Source: Diospyros lotus (lineage: Eukaryota; Streptophyta; Magnoliopsida; Ericales; Ebenaceae). Taken from it: 64,000 nucleotides of DNA. Location: NCBI RefSeq assembly GCF_014633365.1, contig NC_068347.1, positions 28,314,116-28,378,115 on the forward strand, written 5' to 3'. Within the stretch, counting starts at the first letter, position 1; every line of letters begins with the position of its first letter. Under the pieces are notes generated by a model. That model saw nothing but the letters and a program-made list of their open reading frames with translations. It searched no databases and was not told the origin of the DNA. Made by a program: the position numbers and the translations under genes. Positions 48,582 through 61,239 of this stretch are shown in pieces.

Positions 48582-49302
48582 TTGCCGCTTGGGGTATGAA
48601 TGGATTTGGGATTCTCTCCGGTTATTAGTATCTAATAATTGGCTTACTTTGTGATGGAGACTAAGCAAATACTGAAGAAAACCAACAGACCAGACAAGTA
48701 TATATGGCATTGCTCAAGGTTTAAGCCCAGGATTTAACTTAGAATTAGTGACCCCCCCCAAAAAAAAAATGAATCCTTAATAATATTTTACTCAAAGTAG
48801 TATCATTCATAATGTTACTGTTACATTATTTACTGTTTTTTTTAATTATTATTATTATTTTTTTATCGAAACTCGTCAGATTGAATTCAAAAACCAGGCT
48901 GAAACGAAACGGAAACGGTTACCTGAATTTCAATGGGTCGTTCGAGATGGATTTGGATCTGTGGGAAATGGAGAGAAAGTTGGCGCTGAGAAGAAGATAC
49001 TCGACCTCTCCGAAATCGCCATTGAAGCCAATGTTCTTGCATCCGTAGCCGTAGGGATTGGCCGGCCCCGCGAGCTGCTTCTCGGCGGCAGGTCGGGCGA
49101 AGAAGCGGAAGCTTTCCGCTTCCATCTCATTGATGACGTCCTGAGAGACGCCGTGGTTGGTCACCTTGAAGAAGCCGAACTCTTCGCAGGCTTTGACGAT
49201 GAGCTTCGAGACCTCGGATCTTTCGCCGGAGAGATCGATGATTGGAAGGTCTGTTTCTCGGATCTTTTCGGCTAGAATTTGGGGCGGAGCGGCCACCACC
49301 AT
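45930..49302 (-). CDS. GA2ox: Gibberellin 2-oxidase (C19 type), complete
   Basis: Three exons on the minus strand, 49302-48923, 46922-46559 and 46190-45930, join to 334 codons plus stop. Introns are 2000 and 368 bp with GT..AG borders. The product is a cytosolic 2-oxoglutarate/Fe(II)-dependent dioxygenase that adds a 2-beta-hydroxyl to gibberellins and so inactivates them. The N-terminal DIOX_N region has LPIIDLSGERSEVSKLIVKA and EEFGFFKVTNHGV. The catalytic core carries the iron ligands H203 and D205 (GFGEHSD) and H260 (SVRHRAL), and R270-M-S272 binds 2-oxoglutarate. NPYGYG and IGFNGD in exon 1 are typical of the C19-GA2ox group. A run of four histidines (193-196) precedes GFGEHSD. The ATG at 49302 has a favourable context (GCCATGG) and matches the family's MVV start. 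An upstream in-frame extension begins only with TTG. The gene appears intact. Which paralogue it is cannot be decided here. Confidence 0.93.
48000..48022. repeat. Poly-C tract in GA2ox intron 1
   Basis: An almost unbroken run of about 22 C (G on the transcribed strand) follows a CT-rich stretch. On the transcript strand, a G-run of this kind can form G-quadruplex structures. It is also a likely place for sequencing or assembly length errors. Confidence 0.8.
48245..48580. repeat. (TA)n and (GA)n microsatellites in GA2ox intron 1
   Basis: AT runs followed by GA runs occur at 48222-48264 and again at 48530-48578, two similar TATATA-then-GAGAGA compound repeats within the intron. A further GA run (46527-46550) lies just inside intron 2, beside its donor. 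Confidence 0.75.
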
Positions 49303-51955
49303 GGCTGTTCTTGGGGGGTTTGCAGTGGAGAAAGGAACGAGGAACAAGGAGGCTAGGGAGATAAACGAGGGTTTAAACTTGGCAACGTATGTAGAAAATA
49401 TGTCATATAATTAACATATATATATATATATTTATATGCGTGTCCGTGAGAGAGAGAGAGAGAGAGAAGGAATCTTTTCTATATTTTGCAGAAATGAAAT
49501 TTTATTACCAACGTTGTTTTTGTCAAAATTTTCAAAATTAATTAAAAAAATTTAAACCCTCATATGTCCGTCCATATATATATACTAAAAGTTGTACCTA
49601 AAATAAGATGTTTAATTCGGAAGAAAAAAGCTGCAAAAGATATTATATATACTCTCTCCTCTTAGATTCAATTTCGATCACCTAATTAATATTACAACTC
49701 ATTATTATATATTTTAATTACAAAACCCATGAAAATATCAAGTGATTAAAAAAAAAAAGAATAATAATAATAATAATTAATAAAATTAGGAATGGTAGTG
49801 GAGGACTGAGGAGGAGGAGGAGGAGTTTGGGTGACGTACAGCTTGCAAATTCATTCATAGGTTACAAGAAGAAAGCTGGCTTTCTTTAATAAATTGTAAT
49901 TCCTCATTTTTATCGACCTTTTTGTTAAATATTTAATATTATTCAATTGATTAGTTAATTAGTTGCCCTAATCATCTTTTCTTTTCTTTTTATTTTTAAG
50001 TTTATAAATATCAGCTTTCTTGACTAAAACTCTCTTTTATTTACTTATATGTAATATATTTATGTATGCACCCAATACTTTTATCAACATTAATTTGCAA
50101 GCAAACAAGCAATCTCCACTCCATCATCAGCAAATTAAAAGATCGAGTCAGAACCAACCTCATAGCAATGGCCCTCTGCAATTATGACGGGCTAGAAATA
50201 GTATTTTTTTATACATAAATTTAGTATACTAAAACTAAATTAAAGGACTAAGTTTATGTCATATTTAATAAAATTATTATCAGTTTTAATAATTTTCCTT
50301 TTGAAATTAACTGTAACCATAATTACAACTATTATACAATATGAGAAGAAAAACCATTAAAAAAAATTAGTAGTAATTAAGGATGGTAATAATATCTTAA
50401 TTATTCATGTTAAACAAAATAACATAAAAATTACAAGACTAAGTGAATTCTTTCAGAGTGTGGCTCAATGATTTCCCAAATGAATCATCATATATATGTT
50501 TATTTTGAATTCTTTCAAGTGTTGCTCAAGCTGTCAAAAATATTTTACCCAACTTAATTCCATTATTTTCTTTGAAAATTATCCTATCTATCCCCAAAGT
50601 TCCATTTTATAATTGTAACTTATATATGTTACAGAAAAAAAATATATAGAGATAATTAATTTAGAGTACGCTTTAATTAATAGGGTAAAATCTATTAAAC
50701 CTCCCTCACAAGTTTCTAATTTAATTTAATCCACTTGTAGTTTTATTTTTATTGAAAGAACTAAATTTATATACCAAAAAAATAATGACCACCATGTCCA
50801 AATTAATCTTAAAATAATTACAAATAATTTTAATTATTTGCTCAAAATAATTTTAATTATTGAGAAAAACATCCAATTAGCTAGATTACTTTGCTTTCTA
50901 GATTTATAAATAAATTAGAAATTAGTTTGCATTGTGATTTAAATATGAATAGAATTTCGTTTAAATTGTGGATTGATTGGCGTTGGCACATTTTTGGAGA
51001 TAAATAGGGATTTTGCTTGAGTTTATGGACTAATTAGGAGTGATTATAATTTCCTATTTTTCCCTCTCAAATTATGGATGGATGCCATTCTTCCCCACTT
51101 AAGGTTAAGTTTGGATTTTTTTTTTTTATTTTTAATTCATTTATAATATTAAAATTACGTCCCTTAATCATCCAAATACTAGCAAATTAAAGTCTGAAAT
51201 CCACCTAATTAAAATTTTAAACTTGCAAAGTAGTGTTCCTAGACCCACCATTTACCAACAACATCAAGTAAATTGATTTAATACTTAACATCAAGTAAAC
51301 ACAGCCAGAAAGGGCATATTTTCAAATGAATATGATGAATACGTTGTTTTGGATAGATTTGCAGAAATGTGACAAATGCAGTTATATATAATTGAGAGCA
51401 ACTTCATCAATAAAGTACTATTTTCCTCTTTGGTAATCAATCAGCCTCTATTGTTGCGTTAGGGCCTTGAGAATCCAACATTAGTGACACCTAGTTACCT
51501 GCCAATTTTAGATAAGACTTTGCTGATAAATACAAATAAAATGGGCTTTTGACACTCAATTACAAGGTCAGACCTTCACTGTCAATCTTTGGGGTGATAA
51601 GAAGAAGAAGAAGAAATCTAAGGGATTATTAACCATATATTGTAACAATGCCCAGAAATATCAGCTAGCCCACCACAATTGTGGTCCATTGGTCAATTAC
51701 CACGTGGTCCAAAAATGTACAACTTCCTCACATTTTTGCTCCTACAATGTACCATCTGGGGTCCAAGGCATAAACCAAAAATGTAGAGATAACAACCTAT
51801 CATAGGACTGTCACATAATACAATCTTATAGTTTTTATTTTTTTTTTTATGCAGTGATTCTTGTCGGATGAAATTTTCAAAAAAAAATTATTCATATAAG
51901 TTTGAAACTAACACTAATATATATATATATCTTGAATAGTAATTAGGTACGAATG
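49303..51955 (-). promoter_or_regulatory. GA2ox upstream region and AT-rich intergenic DNA
   Basis: The leader just upstream of the GA2ox ATG is pyrimidine-rich on the gene strand, and TATA-rich sequence lies at about 49415-49435 next to a GA run (49449-49467). Farther right the DNA is AT-rich and non-coding, with ATA and GGA triplet runs near 49760 and 49810. I see no second gene. Confidence 0.4.
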
Positions 51956-51959
51956 CATT

Positions 51960-52400
51960 ATGATGTGGATCGTACTGGCCCAATCGAACCTAGCCCAATA
52001 GAGGCCCAAGACCTCTATTGGCCTTCTCGGCCCAATCTCGGCCCCATACATATTAGTAATGATCATCATCACCTATGTACCTGCAATACTCTCGCGCTCA
52101 CTACAGGTTCCATCAACCTTTAATGAAGGTTCCGTTAACACCACACCTCGTCAAAGAATCTCGTCAGCACCGGATACCATCCCATCCCATTGTAACATCC
52201 AAGAGTTGCTTGTATGTCAGAGAATCTTTTTTCTCCTTTATATAAGTCAACTTGTTCACAAGTCAAAATATGTTATTTTCAGCATATCGATACCTTGTCA
52301 ACTCAATTCCTTACTTACTTCACCAATGGAGTATTTTGTAGATGCAACCACCTCTCATTTTGATCACTGAAACTAGGTCTGACGTTCTGAAATCTCCCCA
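51960..52400 (+). repeat. LTR-like sequence, boundaries uncertain
   Basis: This block differs in composition from its AT-rich surroundings. It contains ACTGGCCCAATCG, repeated CGGCCCAATCTCGG wording, a TATA-like CCTTTATATAAGTC (near 52236) and GTCAACTTGTTCACAAGTC, as in the promoter part of a plant LTR. I could not place TG..CA ends with a target duplication. The 103-codon frame across it has no domain. Confidence 0.35.
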
Positions 52401-53360
52401 TTTGACAATCTTTAGGCCGAAAGAAATAAGACGTGATTAAAAAATTATAAATATAAATATAATATTATTTATTCTGTATTTTTTAGTGAAACAAATGAGA
52501 TATATATATGATATGAGGAGCAACTACGGAGACTTTTTACTAAATGAAATTTTCAATTGCAATTGCTAACCTCGAAGACAAGGTAACAACATATTTTAAA
52601 AAAACATGTCTCCTCAATTAGTGTTAAAGAGTACCAAAAGTTGCTACTAACCAATCAAGGCACCTAACCTAAGCAAAAATTCTATGAATCCTCAACACAA
52701 TTCTCCAAACTTTGACTTGCTGCAGCCCTGGCTAAGGTGTCTAACATAACCTTAATTTGATATGGTTTGTTTACTCATGGATAGCTATTATTAGCTAGCT
52801 AGCTAGCTAGAGGCAAAGCTTTGTCGAGTACAAAAGGTACAGTTAATCCTAAGGGGTTCTCAAGTCTCAAAGGCAGTGGTCCTTAAAATGTCCAAAACCA
52901 AACTACTTTACTTTAGTTGCTGTATTCGATCAATAATAATAATAATAATTTATAAATGAATGTCACAATAATTGGAAGAGACGTGCCATCAGCAATCAAC
53001 TAATTAATTAGTTAGGTTCCATTGGGGACATCTCTGTTTGAATAAATGGGGTTAGGTAATTTGGAGAATATAAACTCACAAATTTTTAATTCCAAAGTCA
53101 TTTTTGGACAACATCCCAAGAAACGGAATCTTACTTTTGACTTTTGAAACATCTAAAATCTTTAAACATTGCCTTCCTGCTGGCTGCTGCTTCCATCCTT
53201 CCTTCCAATTAATTAAATAAATAAATGATGCCTCCTCCTCCTAGACATGTATACGACCTTCAAGGCTTTTCTTTTCTTCCTCCTCTTTGTAATAGATGAA
53301 TAAATCTGCGGGCTGGCAGGTCGGTCGAAGTTTGTTCAGAAACCATAAAATAGGAAAAGT
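52401..53360. other. Intergenic DNA, no gene
   Basis: No coding signal; a GCTAGCTAGCTAGCTAG run near 52793 and AAT repeats near 52932. Confidence 0.5.
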
Positions 53361-53363
53361 TTA

Positions 53364-53560
53364 GGATCCGTTTTTGTTGAACAATTTATTTTTAATTTTT
53401 AATTTTATATCTAAATTTATTTTATTATTTTATGTTTTTTAAACAAATTTAATATTTATTTTTATTAAACTAAAAATTCTATTTTTATATTTTCAATTGA
53501 AAATTTAATCATTTATTACAATATTAAAATTAAAAAATACTTTCTACAGCTAAACAACCC
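53364..53560. mobile_element. Tourist-like MITE, 197 bp
   Basis: TTA flanks both sides (53361-53363 and 53561-53563). The left end GGATCCGTTTTTGTTGAA pairs, with one gap, with the reverse-complemented right end GGGTTGTTTAGCTGTAGAA. The interior is AT-rich and partly self-complementary, as usual for MITEs. No coding capacity. Confidence 0.65.
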
Positions 53561-53563
53561 TTA

Positions 53564-56042
53564 AATTTTTCTAATTTAACGCCGCCCTTCCTAATAGGAA
53601 CAAATTAGATTCAAATCAATTATAGTGTCATGATTAAAAGCTTAGTTAGCCAATAATTTTTAAGCAAATAAAATACTAAGAAAAAAAGAAATAAGACGGG
53701 ATGTATATAGAGATCATCATACCACACATAACAATACATGTAATAACAATTACGGATAAAATAGACGTATATGACGTTTGATCTTGTGTTTTTATCGAAC
53801 TTGAATTGAATTAAGAATTAAATATTAAAATTTTGTGTTTAGTGAACTCTCATTCTTCCAACTTTAGCTAAGGTGGGGCGAGTTTGAAACTCAAAATTCA
53901 ATCTCACAATTTTGGTAATTAAGTTTGAGAGATACAATACTCTTTATTATAACTTATATATATATAAAGATGAAATTAAAATATACAAAAACTATTATTT
54001 TAAACTCAACTTCATTGTTTGGTGAGGTGAGATGACGCAAGTGAATTGAGATAATGTGAGTTAGACGAGGCAAGACGAGATGAGTTTGATTACGTAAAAC
54101 TATTTGATAAATGACTAAAATTAAGTTGAGGTAGAATGTTCAATGATTAGAAAACATATAAAAGATATAAATATGTATAAATAATTATATATACATTTTG
54201 TTATCACATATAAATCATATTTTCTAATTCTTTGTAAAATTTGATCCAATTTAAAATGTTAATGACTGAAAATAATATAATCAACTTTGGGTATTTTACC
54301 AAAAAAAAAAAAATTAGTTATGGAAAATATATTATTTAAAAATTATATTTCAATAAATTTGTGTATAATTTATAATTAAAAATTTGTAATTAATATAAAA
54401 ATATGCCTATTTTGTGAAATATTGAATAAATATGGAAGATTGAATTTTTATATATAAAAGGAAAATGAGAAAAAAAAAATCTAATCTCGCTTATTATTAT
54501 TATTATTAATTATGATTGCAAATAGAAATTGCCTCTCCCATCTCATTGTGAGGGGAAAAAACCCCAAAAACCCTTAAAATGAAATAATAAATACGTTATT
54601 TCAAAAATATTCTCCTTTATTTTTTTTATTGAACAAGCTTGGAAAATAAATTAATGTAAGGTCCACGCGAACTCCTAATGGGAAAGGGAACAATAGTCAG
54701 GCCTAAGCCCATCATTCTAAACCTCAGAAAGCCCATATATTTTGCTCAAGTGCAGAGGGCCCATTTGGTTACTACATACGACCTTTATGATTTTTTTTTT
54801 TTTAATTCACTTAAGCTGTCAAAAGAAGAAAAAAAAAAAAAGACCCATATTTTGATGGAAAATACGAATAAATAATAATAATATTTTTAATTTGAGATTT
54901 TTCGTTTTATCAATTAAAATTGGTTGATGTATGATTATTGTTCCAAAGATAGCTTGGGGAAGGCTTGACTTGTTCCTAACAGAGGCATGATTGAAAGGCG
55001 CAGGTCCCAGCACTTGTTCGGTCAAGGGAGGAATGATTTTGAGTGAATGTCAGATGACATGCCCATTCTAAATTTTCTAATTTAAAAGTTGCAACAGGAA
55101 TTTATTGGATTTTAGACATTTTAATTTTTTTTTATTAATTTAAATAAATATTAAATCTTAAAATTGATTAAGAATTAAGAAAATTTTGTTAATTAACCCC
55201 TAATTGAATTTGAGAAACCCAATAATTAAACATTTTTCCAATTTCTAATTTCTTAGAACACGGTTGCCAATATATGGATGAGAATGAGCCAGGTGGGTGT
55301 CAGACTGGATATAAATGCATGAACTTTCTCATTTGTAAAATAGAATATAAATTATGCATATACTGAAATATATAAAAGAAAATGTAATTTTTAAATTTTA
55401 GTGTAAAAAAGATTATTATAATCTCTTCTTCTTCTTCATCTTATGATTATTATTATTATTATTATTATTTATTACACACTCGACTATAAAAAAGATAAAG
55501 AGTCAAAAAAAAAGGAATTAGCATTGTGTTTCACAACTCCTCTGACATCCTAAGGAATTATCAAGTGTTGGTAAAATTATATTTCATGTGTGTTGGGAGT
55601 TTTAGTGATAAGAAGATTATTATTTTCTTATAATTGTCAAATCAAATTATGAAAATGAAGATCAAGTTATAAAAATACATTACAAAATTAAATTATGAAA
55701 ATAAAGTAAATATAATACGATCTCTTAACTTAACTGTCAAGACTCTCGTATTTAATATTTTTTTTTTTTTAGTTACAAAATGATGGGGGGAGTGAGGGGA
55801 TGGAGAGACCAAATTAATACAGACATCATTGAACATTTGCTATGATGCTGACATGCTCCTATTATATATCATTGCACTAATTTGGCACTCTTGAATCATT
55901 GGAACTCAGCAGACAAGAAGAGGTGAGGTGAGGGATAAGTCATCATATATTTTGATCAACTTTTGTGAAATCCTTGAACTAAAAAAAGCATTTGCTTGCC
56001 CCATCCACAAGATCATGAGCTCGATCTGAGTCCATTTTCTTT

Positions 56043-56107
<65 letters not shown>

Positions 56108-56932
56108 TCAAGCGCCGATGGATGGGTTTTGGGCATTAGAGAACGTTCAGAAATAGGAAAACATGTGTGATGGAGTTATTGAATGGAATTTTATGGTCGG
56201 AAATTTATTCTTTCCCTTCCTTCTAAACCAGATGATAAAAAAGAAAGAAAGATAGGTAGATTTCGGAACTGGAAAAACAGCAAGACAGAGTACGGCAGCA
56301 CATGGAGCTGGGGAAGTATGTATGTAAGTAAAACCAAAGCGTTCTTAACTCAGTACGGCAGCACTTAGTGTGTAGAAAAAGCTGGTGGGACGCTGTCTTC
56401 GTACTTCACCAAAAGGAATGGTCAAAAAGGAGCGCACAACTCTTTTAACTCAACCCAACCCGATCGAGTTGCTGTCTCTCTTCTTAAAACATATATTTAC
56501 ATGATTTTAAAACAGATCTACATCTAATTTTTTTTCTGTGTGCTTTAATCAAGTGTTGCACATATGATAACGTCTGATTGATAGAAAGACATCATCGGGT
56601 AGAATTGACTGCAGCGAGTGCCGGGAGAGATAATAATCCAGTGATCTTAATTACAAGAAAGGATTAATTGTGATCGAGCATCCTCATCAAGTGACGTGGG
56701 TTTTACTCATCTACCTGTGGGTATCCTTGATTCTCACACACAATATCACTTTTTGATGATTCCCATCAAGACATTACCAAGGGGAGCCGTGAATTGCAAG
56801 AGAGAGAGATCAGACAAGATGCGACCCGATGTCAGACGTCATTTGTGTAATTCGTACATTTTTTTAGAATAGTAATTGAAGAGAGAGAGAGAGAGAGGGG
56901 CGGGGGGGATTGGTATTATATATAGTACAGCC

Positions 56933-56964
<32 letters not shown>

Positions 56965-57480
56965 ACATGAGAGCAGTCACGAGGTGAGACTATTCCACAG
57001 CTCTGCAACAATGATTATTCCCTCGCCCCACCCCATTGCTCACTCTCAGCCAACATCATCCAAAAGCCAGCCACAGTACTGATGATTTCAATTTATATAT
57101 ATATATAACTTGTCAAATGCTATTTAAATTTATAAATTATTTCTTTATATAATGTTTATTATTCTATGAGTTAAAAAATAGATATCAGAAGTATTTTAAA
57201 TAAAAATATTTTTATTATATTAATTTAATAATTTTTTAAAAAAATTATGTGATTATGTATTTTAAATTATTCAAATAAATTTATTTTTCTTTCTTTAAAT
57301 AAATTTATCTTAAATCTTATAAATAAATAAAAATAACATATATATTTCTTAGTATATTTTAAAATTCTTCCCAAACTATCTCATATCTTAATTGAAAAAC
57401 ATTCTAAACTTATCACTTATCTTACCATCTTAATTTTAATACAATTCCGTACTATTGATTGATTTACAAGCATGAATTGC
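53564..57480. other. Intergenic DNA, no gene recognised
   Basis: AT-rich DNA with microsatellites: ATT runs near 54493 and 55449, a long TC-then-TA compound repeat at 56047-56098, a GA run at 56881-56897, and a TA-then-TG run at 56936-56963. No supportable coding region. Confidence 0.5.
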
Positions 57481-57499
57481 TCCAAAAACTTCTCTATAT

Positions 57500-58260
57500 A
57501 ACATTACAAATTACAGCCACAAGAAAAGAGAGAATCACAAGACAATTGATTTTAGCTACGAGGCTAGGCTTGATCCGTTCTCTTTCAAAACCCTAACTTC
57601 AAGAAGCGATTTATTCCTGTAAATACAATTTAACTCCGAGAGGCTCTCAAGCTCAGGAGGGATAGACAAGGGAGACGGAGAAGGACGAGGATTCAACCTT
57701 ATATCGGAAACAACTAATATAAGGTTTTTCACAGAAGAAAAAGCGAAGAAAAACGTTGCAGAACGAGGTCTTACAAGATCAAGAAAAGGTCTTACAAGGT
57801 CAAGAACAGTAATTAAAAACGAAAGGAAAAGGAAATGAGAAGGATAAGAAATTAATTAACGCAAGCTCAGGTAGGATAGCACCGAAATAAGACGAACGCG
57901 CCGCCGTCAAGGCGGAGGCGCCACCGCCAAACTGATGAAGGATCGCCGCAGGCTCCGTACGTCCTGCGGCCGGCCATGGTTTCGGAGCGTTAAGGAGACC
58001 TGCAAATGCAGTGATATTAATTGCAGAGCTGAGAGGAATATTGGCTGGATTAATTTGCATTGAAGTTCGAAAGGCTCCGAAAAGGAAAGGTGAGATTAGG
58101 GTTTGATTTCATACCGTGGGGAAATTTCTGCCCTGCCTTCTTCGATTAGGAAAGGTGTGGAAGCTTTTCTCTCTCCCCCATGAGAATGAGAGAGAGAGAG
58201 AGAGAGAGAGAATGGAGGGAGAGAAGCTGCTGGCTCGGCTTTTATAAGAAGAGGATTGGC
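57500..58260 (-). other. Possible short transcription unit of unknown product
   Basis: On the minus strand there is a TATA-like CTTATAAAAGCC near 58240, a CT-rich leader, and a telo-box AAACCCTAA near 58100, a motif frequent in promoters and leaders of translation-related plant genes. A possible intron runs from CCCCACG/GTATGA (near 58116) to TTTGCAG/GTCTCC (near 57996). Just after it, ATGGCCGGCCGC opens a 36-codon frame (MAGRRTYGACGDPSS...) in GC-rich sequence. Longer frames of 86 and about 80 codons overlap but match no family I know. It may be a short-peptide gene, a non-coding RNA or a broken 5' gene end. Confidence 0.3.
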
Positions 58261-58269
58261 CCAATGGAC

Positions 58270-59600
58270 TTGACAGTGACTAGTCCTAGGCCCAAAACGA
58301 ATGTAAACCAAAGTAGACAATGTGTTTAAAGTGTTGTATCATTGAGACAAATGTGAAATGTTACTCACACACCCTTTCTAAATATTTTATTATTATTATT
58401 ATTTTCTTTTTCATTGATGTTGTCATTTCATTATTATAAGAGCTACTTGTTGGTTAAAAATAAAATTCTTAAAGCTTTTAACATATAAAATTAACCCCAA
58501 TAATAGTGATTAATGAAAACACGAGTGAGTGTAGCAAACACAATACCATATTGGAGAAAGAAACATTTTTATTAAGTGGAGGTTTTTAAAATCCTTTCTT
58601 TAAAAGTCACCACTAACTGTCCATCTACATATTATAAGTGCTAAGGCTATGACTCATATTATATGAATGCAAATTAAAAAATATAACAGTATTTATACGA
58701 AAATAAGCTTAGGAGTAGTGGCATAAATATTTGGTCAGATATAAAAAATCATGAATCTAAATCTTGGTCAAATAATAAGTTGTTATTTTTTAATGAAATA
58801 TTCAAATATTATTATTAATTTTTTTAAAAAAATGACAAGAGTTTCAAATAAAAGAATAACAAATAAAGTGTTTGGTTAGTAATATAGAATAGATAATATA
58901 AGCTAGGCGTCTTACAATGGAGGGTGAGATGGCTTATAATTTATGGCTCTGATCGAATTTTATAACATTTTAATTTCAAAACTATAAATGTTTTTAAAAT
59001 TATAACATTCTAAATTGAAGAGGGTAGGGCAGAGCAGAGCAGAGCAGGTGGCCTTGGGAGTTGGGGTGGTGTGGTGGCCGGTGGCCAGTGGCTTTTGATC
59101 TCTATACTCTATAGTTGTAATATATAATTTTTTCGAAGACATCAATGATTGCCTCACACTAGATGAAGAGGTGATCCATCCATCTGGGCTTGCCTTTGCC
59201 TAGCTTCGGAAGTAGACAAGACAACGTGATGTGACTTTACTAGTCCTTTCCTGTCTGTCTTCGCTTTCTGGGGGTTCGTCTTAATAATACACTCACTCTA
59301 TCTCTGTCCTTCGTATACTCATATTTTATATTCAATATATTTTATTTTATATTTCACATACTAAACATTCAAATTGCAAAGAGTATTTGTTTTATTATTA
59401 AACAAATTAAGTATTTTTACTCTTTTTTAAACTCAAAACTATCAGTTGTTAGCTTCAGAATTGTGGTTCTTGGGGGAATTGGGCCGACCCAAATTCCCAG
59501 CCGGATCGAGTTTAGATAATTGTTCAACTTCATTTAATCTTGTCATAGGATGTTGGGCTGGCCCATCTCTATCCACCAAAAAGGCAAAAAAAAAATAATT
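58270..59600. other. Intergenic DNA, no gene
   Basis: No coding signal. A small AGAGC repeat lies at 59030-59046. Confidence 0.5.
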
Positions 59601-59604
59601 TTAT

Positions 59605-60930
59605 AATTTTTGGCTTAAAAAGTTAATAAGAAATAAATTACAAAACAGTGGTTACTAAATAAATTTTTAAAAATATTAAAAAAGTTGATTTCACATGTAG
59701 CATATTTGACTAATTTAATTGCATAAACATTATCAACAAATATCTTTACAGGACTATATATATACCTTAAAGTGAATTTGACTAAACAAATTTCACAACC
59801 AAACTGCATAAGATGCAATAGTAGTTGCAACAACATACTTTGCTTCACAAGTTGAAAGTGCAACTATTGATTGCTTCTTCAAGGTTCAACTGATCACTGT
59901 AGAACCCAATTTGAATGCATATCTTGCAATACTCTTCCTCTCATCAGGATCTCCACTCCAATTGCTGTCTAAATCACCAAGAAGCTCACGATTTTTTGTT
60001 GATGTATACCATAAACCATGGTTCGAAGTTCCTTTGATTTAGTGTATAATTCTCTTAGCCACATTATAGTGAGGTTATCTTGTAGTTTCCATGAATCTGT
60101 TAATTAATCTAATTTCATACGAAATATTAGACATGGTGTAAGATAAATAGGTGAGACTTCCAACAATGCTCTTAAAAAGAGTTGAATCAACTAATGTATC
60201 ATCACCACCTTTGACTAATCTCATTTCGACTTCTACAAGTGATTGAATTAGATTGCAATCAAACATCTTGAACTTTTTCAAAATTTTAATGGCTTATCTC
60301 TTTTGACACATAAAAAAAATACTTTGAACTTTGAATAACTTCCATGCTAAAAAAATAGGAGATTAATCCCAAATCAGTTATCTAAAATTCTTTCATGACC
60401 TGTTTGAAATTTTCGATCATCTAAAGATTATTTCTAGAAAAAATTAGATCACCAACTCATAAGCAAATTATTAACACATCATCCTTCTTCACATTTAAGG
60501 CATGCTCACTTGGACACTTCTGCAAGCCATTAGATTGAAAAAAGTTATCTATATGCTTGTTCCAAACTCGAGAGGCTTGTTTGAGTCCATACAAGGCCTC
60601 TTGTAGTTGATAGATTTTGTTTTTCATTTATTTCTTTAAGAAACCAAGCTCGATATACACTACTCCCTTTAAAGATCCTTGTAAAAATATTGTCTTTACA
60701 TCTATTTGAGAAATCATTCAATGATGTTGTGTGGCAAGAGCAATCATTAAATATTTTCTAGCAATTGGAGAAAATAGCTCCTGGTGGTCAAAATTCCAAA
60801 CTTTTGTTCATATATCCTTAAGCCATCAATCTAACTTTGTATTTGTAACTTCCATTTGATTTGATTTTTGTCTTGAAGACTCATTTTACATCAATAATTG
60901 CCCTTTTTTTTATGGAATATAAGACAACAC
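59605..60930 (-). pseudogene. Ty1/Copia retrotransposon fragment: reverse transcriptase to RNase H
   Basis: Minus-strand frames give a decayed Copia pol region in the correct order. First are pieces of the RT N-terminal half (FLQGSLK, EALYGLKQASRVWNKHID), then LISYF near 60370. Next come KILKKFKMFDC, FKSIVGSLTYLSY, INRFMETTR, IKGTSNHGLWYTS and LGDLDSNWSGDPDERKS. An RNase H-like tail (CEAKYVVATT) follows near 59815. Stops and frameshifts are frequent, including in the DD-type active-site region. No LTR is attached. Another Copia piece lies to the right on the opposite strand. Confidence 0.85.
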
Positions 60931-61239
60931 CCAATTGTTGTTCTTCTCAATTACGTTTCTCTCTTCTTCCATGGATCTCTCCCCTACCATTTGATCTTAA
61001 GATCTTGATTAGATTACCACTTTATGTCTCTACAAAAGCTTTATGTTTCTTGGAAAACAATACAAAAACTATTTTTCAGATAACACCAGTTGTAATGCAT
61101 CAAAACCTTTGGAATTTGTGCATTCATATATGTTTAAGGCCTCATGAATATTCCATGAATTGGTGGAAGTTGGTATTTTCAGACTTTATTGATGATTTTA
61201 ATATAAATACATGGGTTTCCTTTCAAAATTAGAAATTAG

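Noticed and set aside
48961..49275. 104-codon plus-strand frame
   Set aside because: Antisense shadow of GA2ox exon 1.
60861..61232. 123-codon plus-strand frame
   Set aside because: Begins in the antisense of the Copia RT fragment, is built from AT-rich sequence and has no domain.
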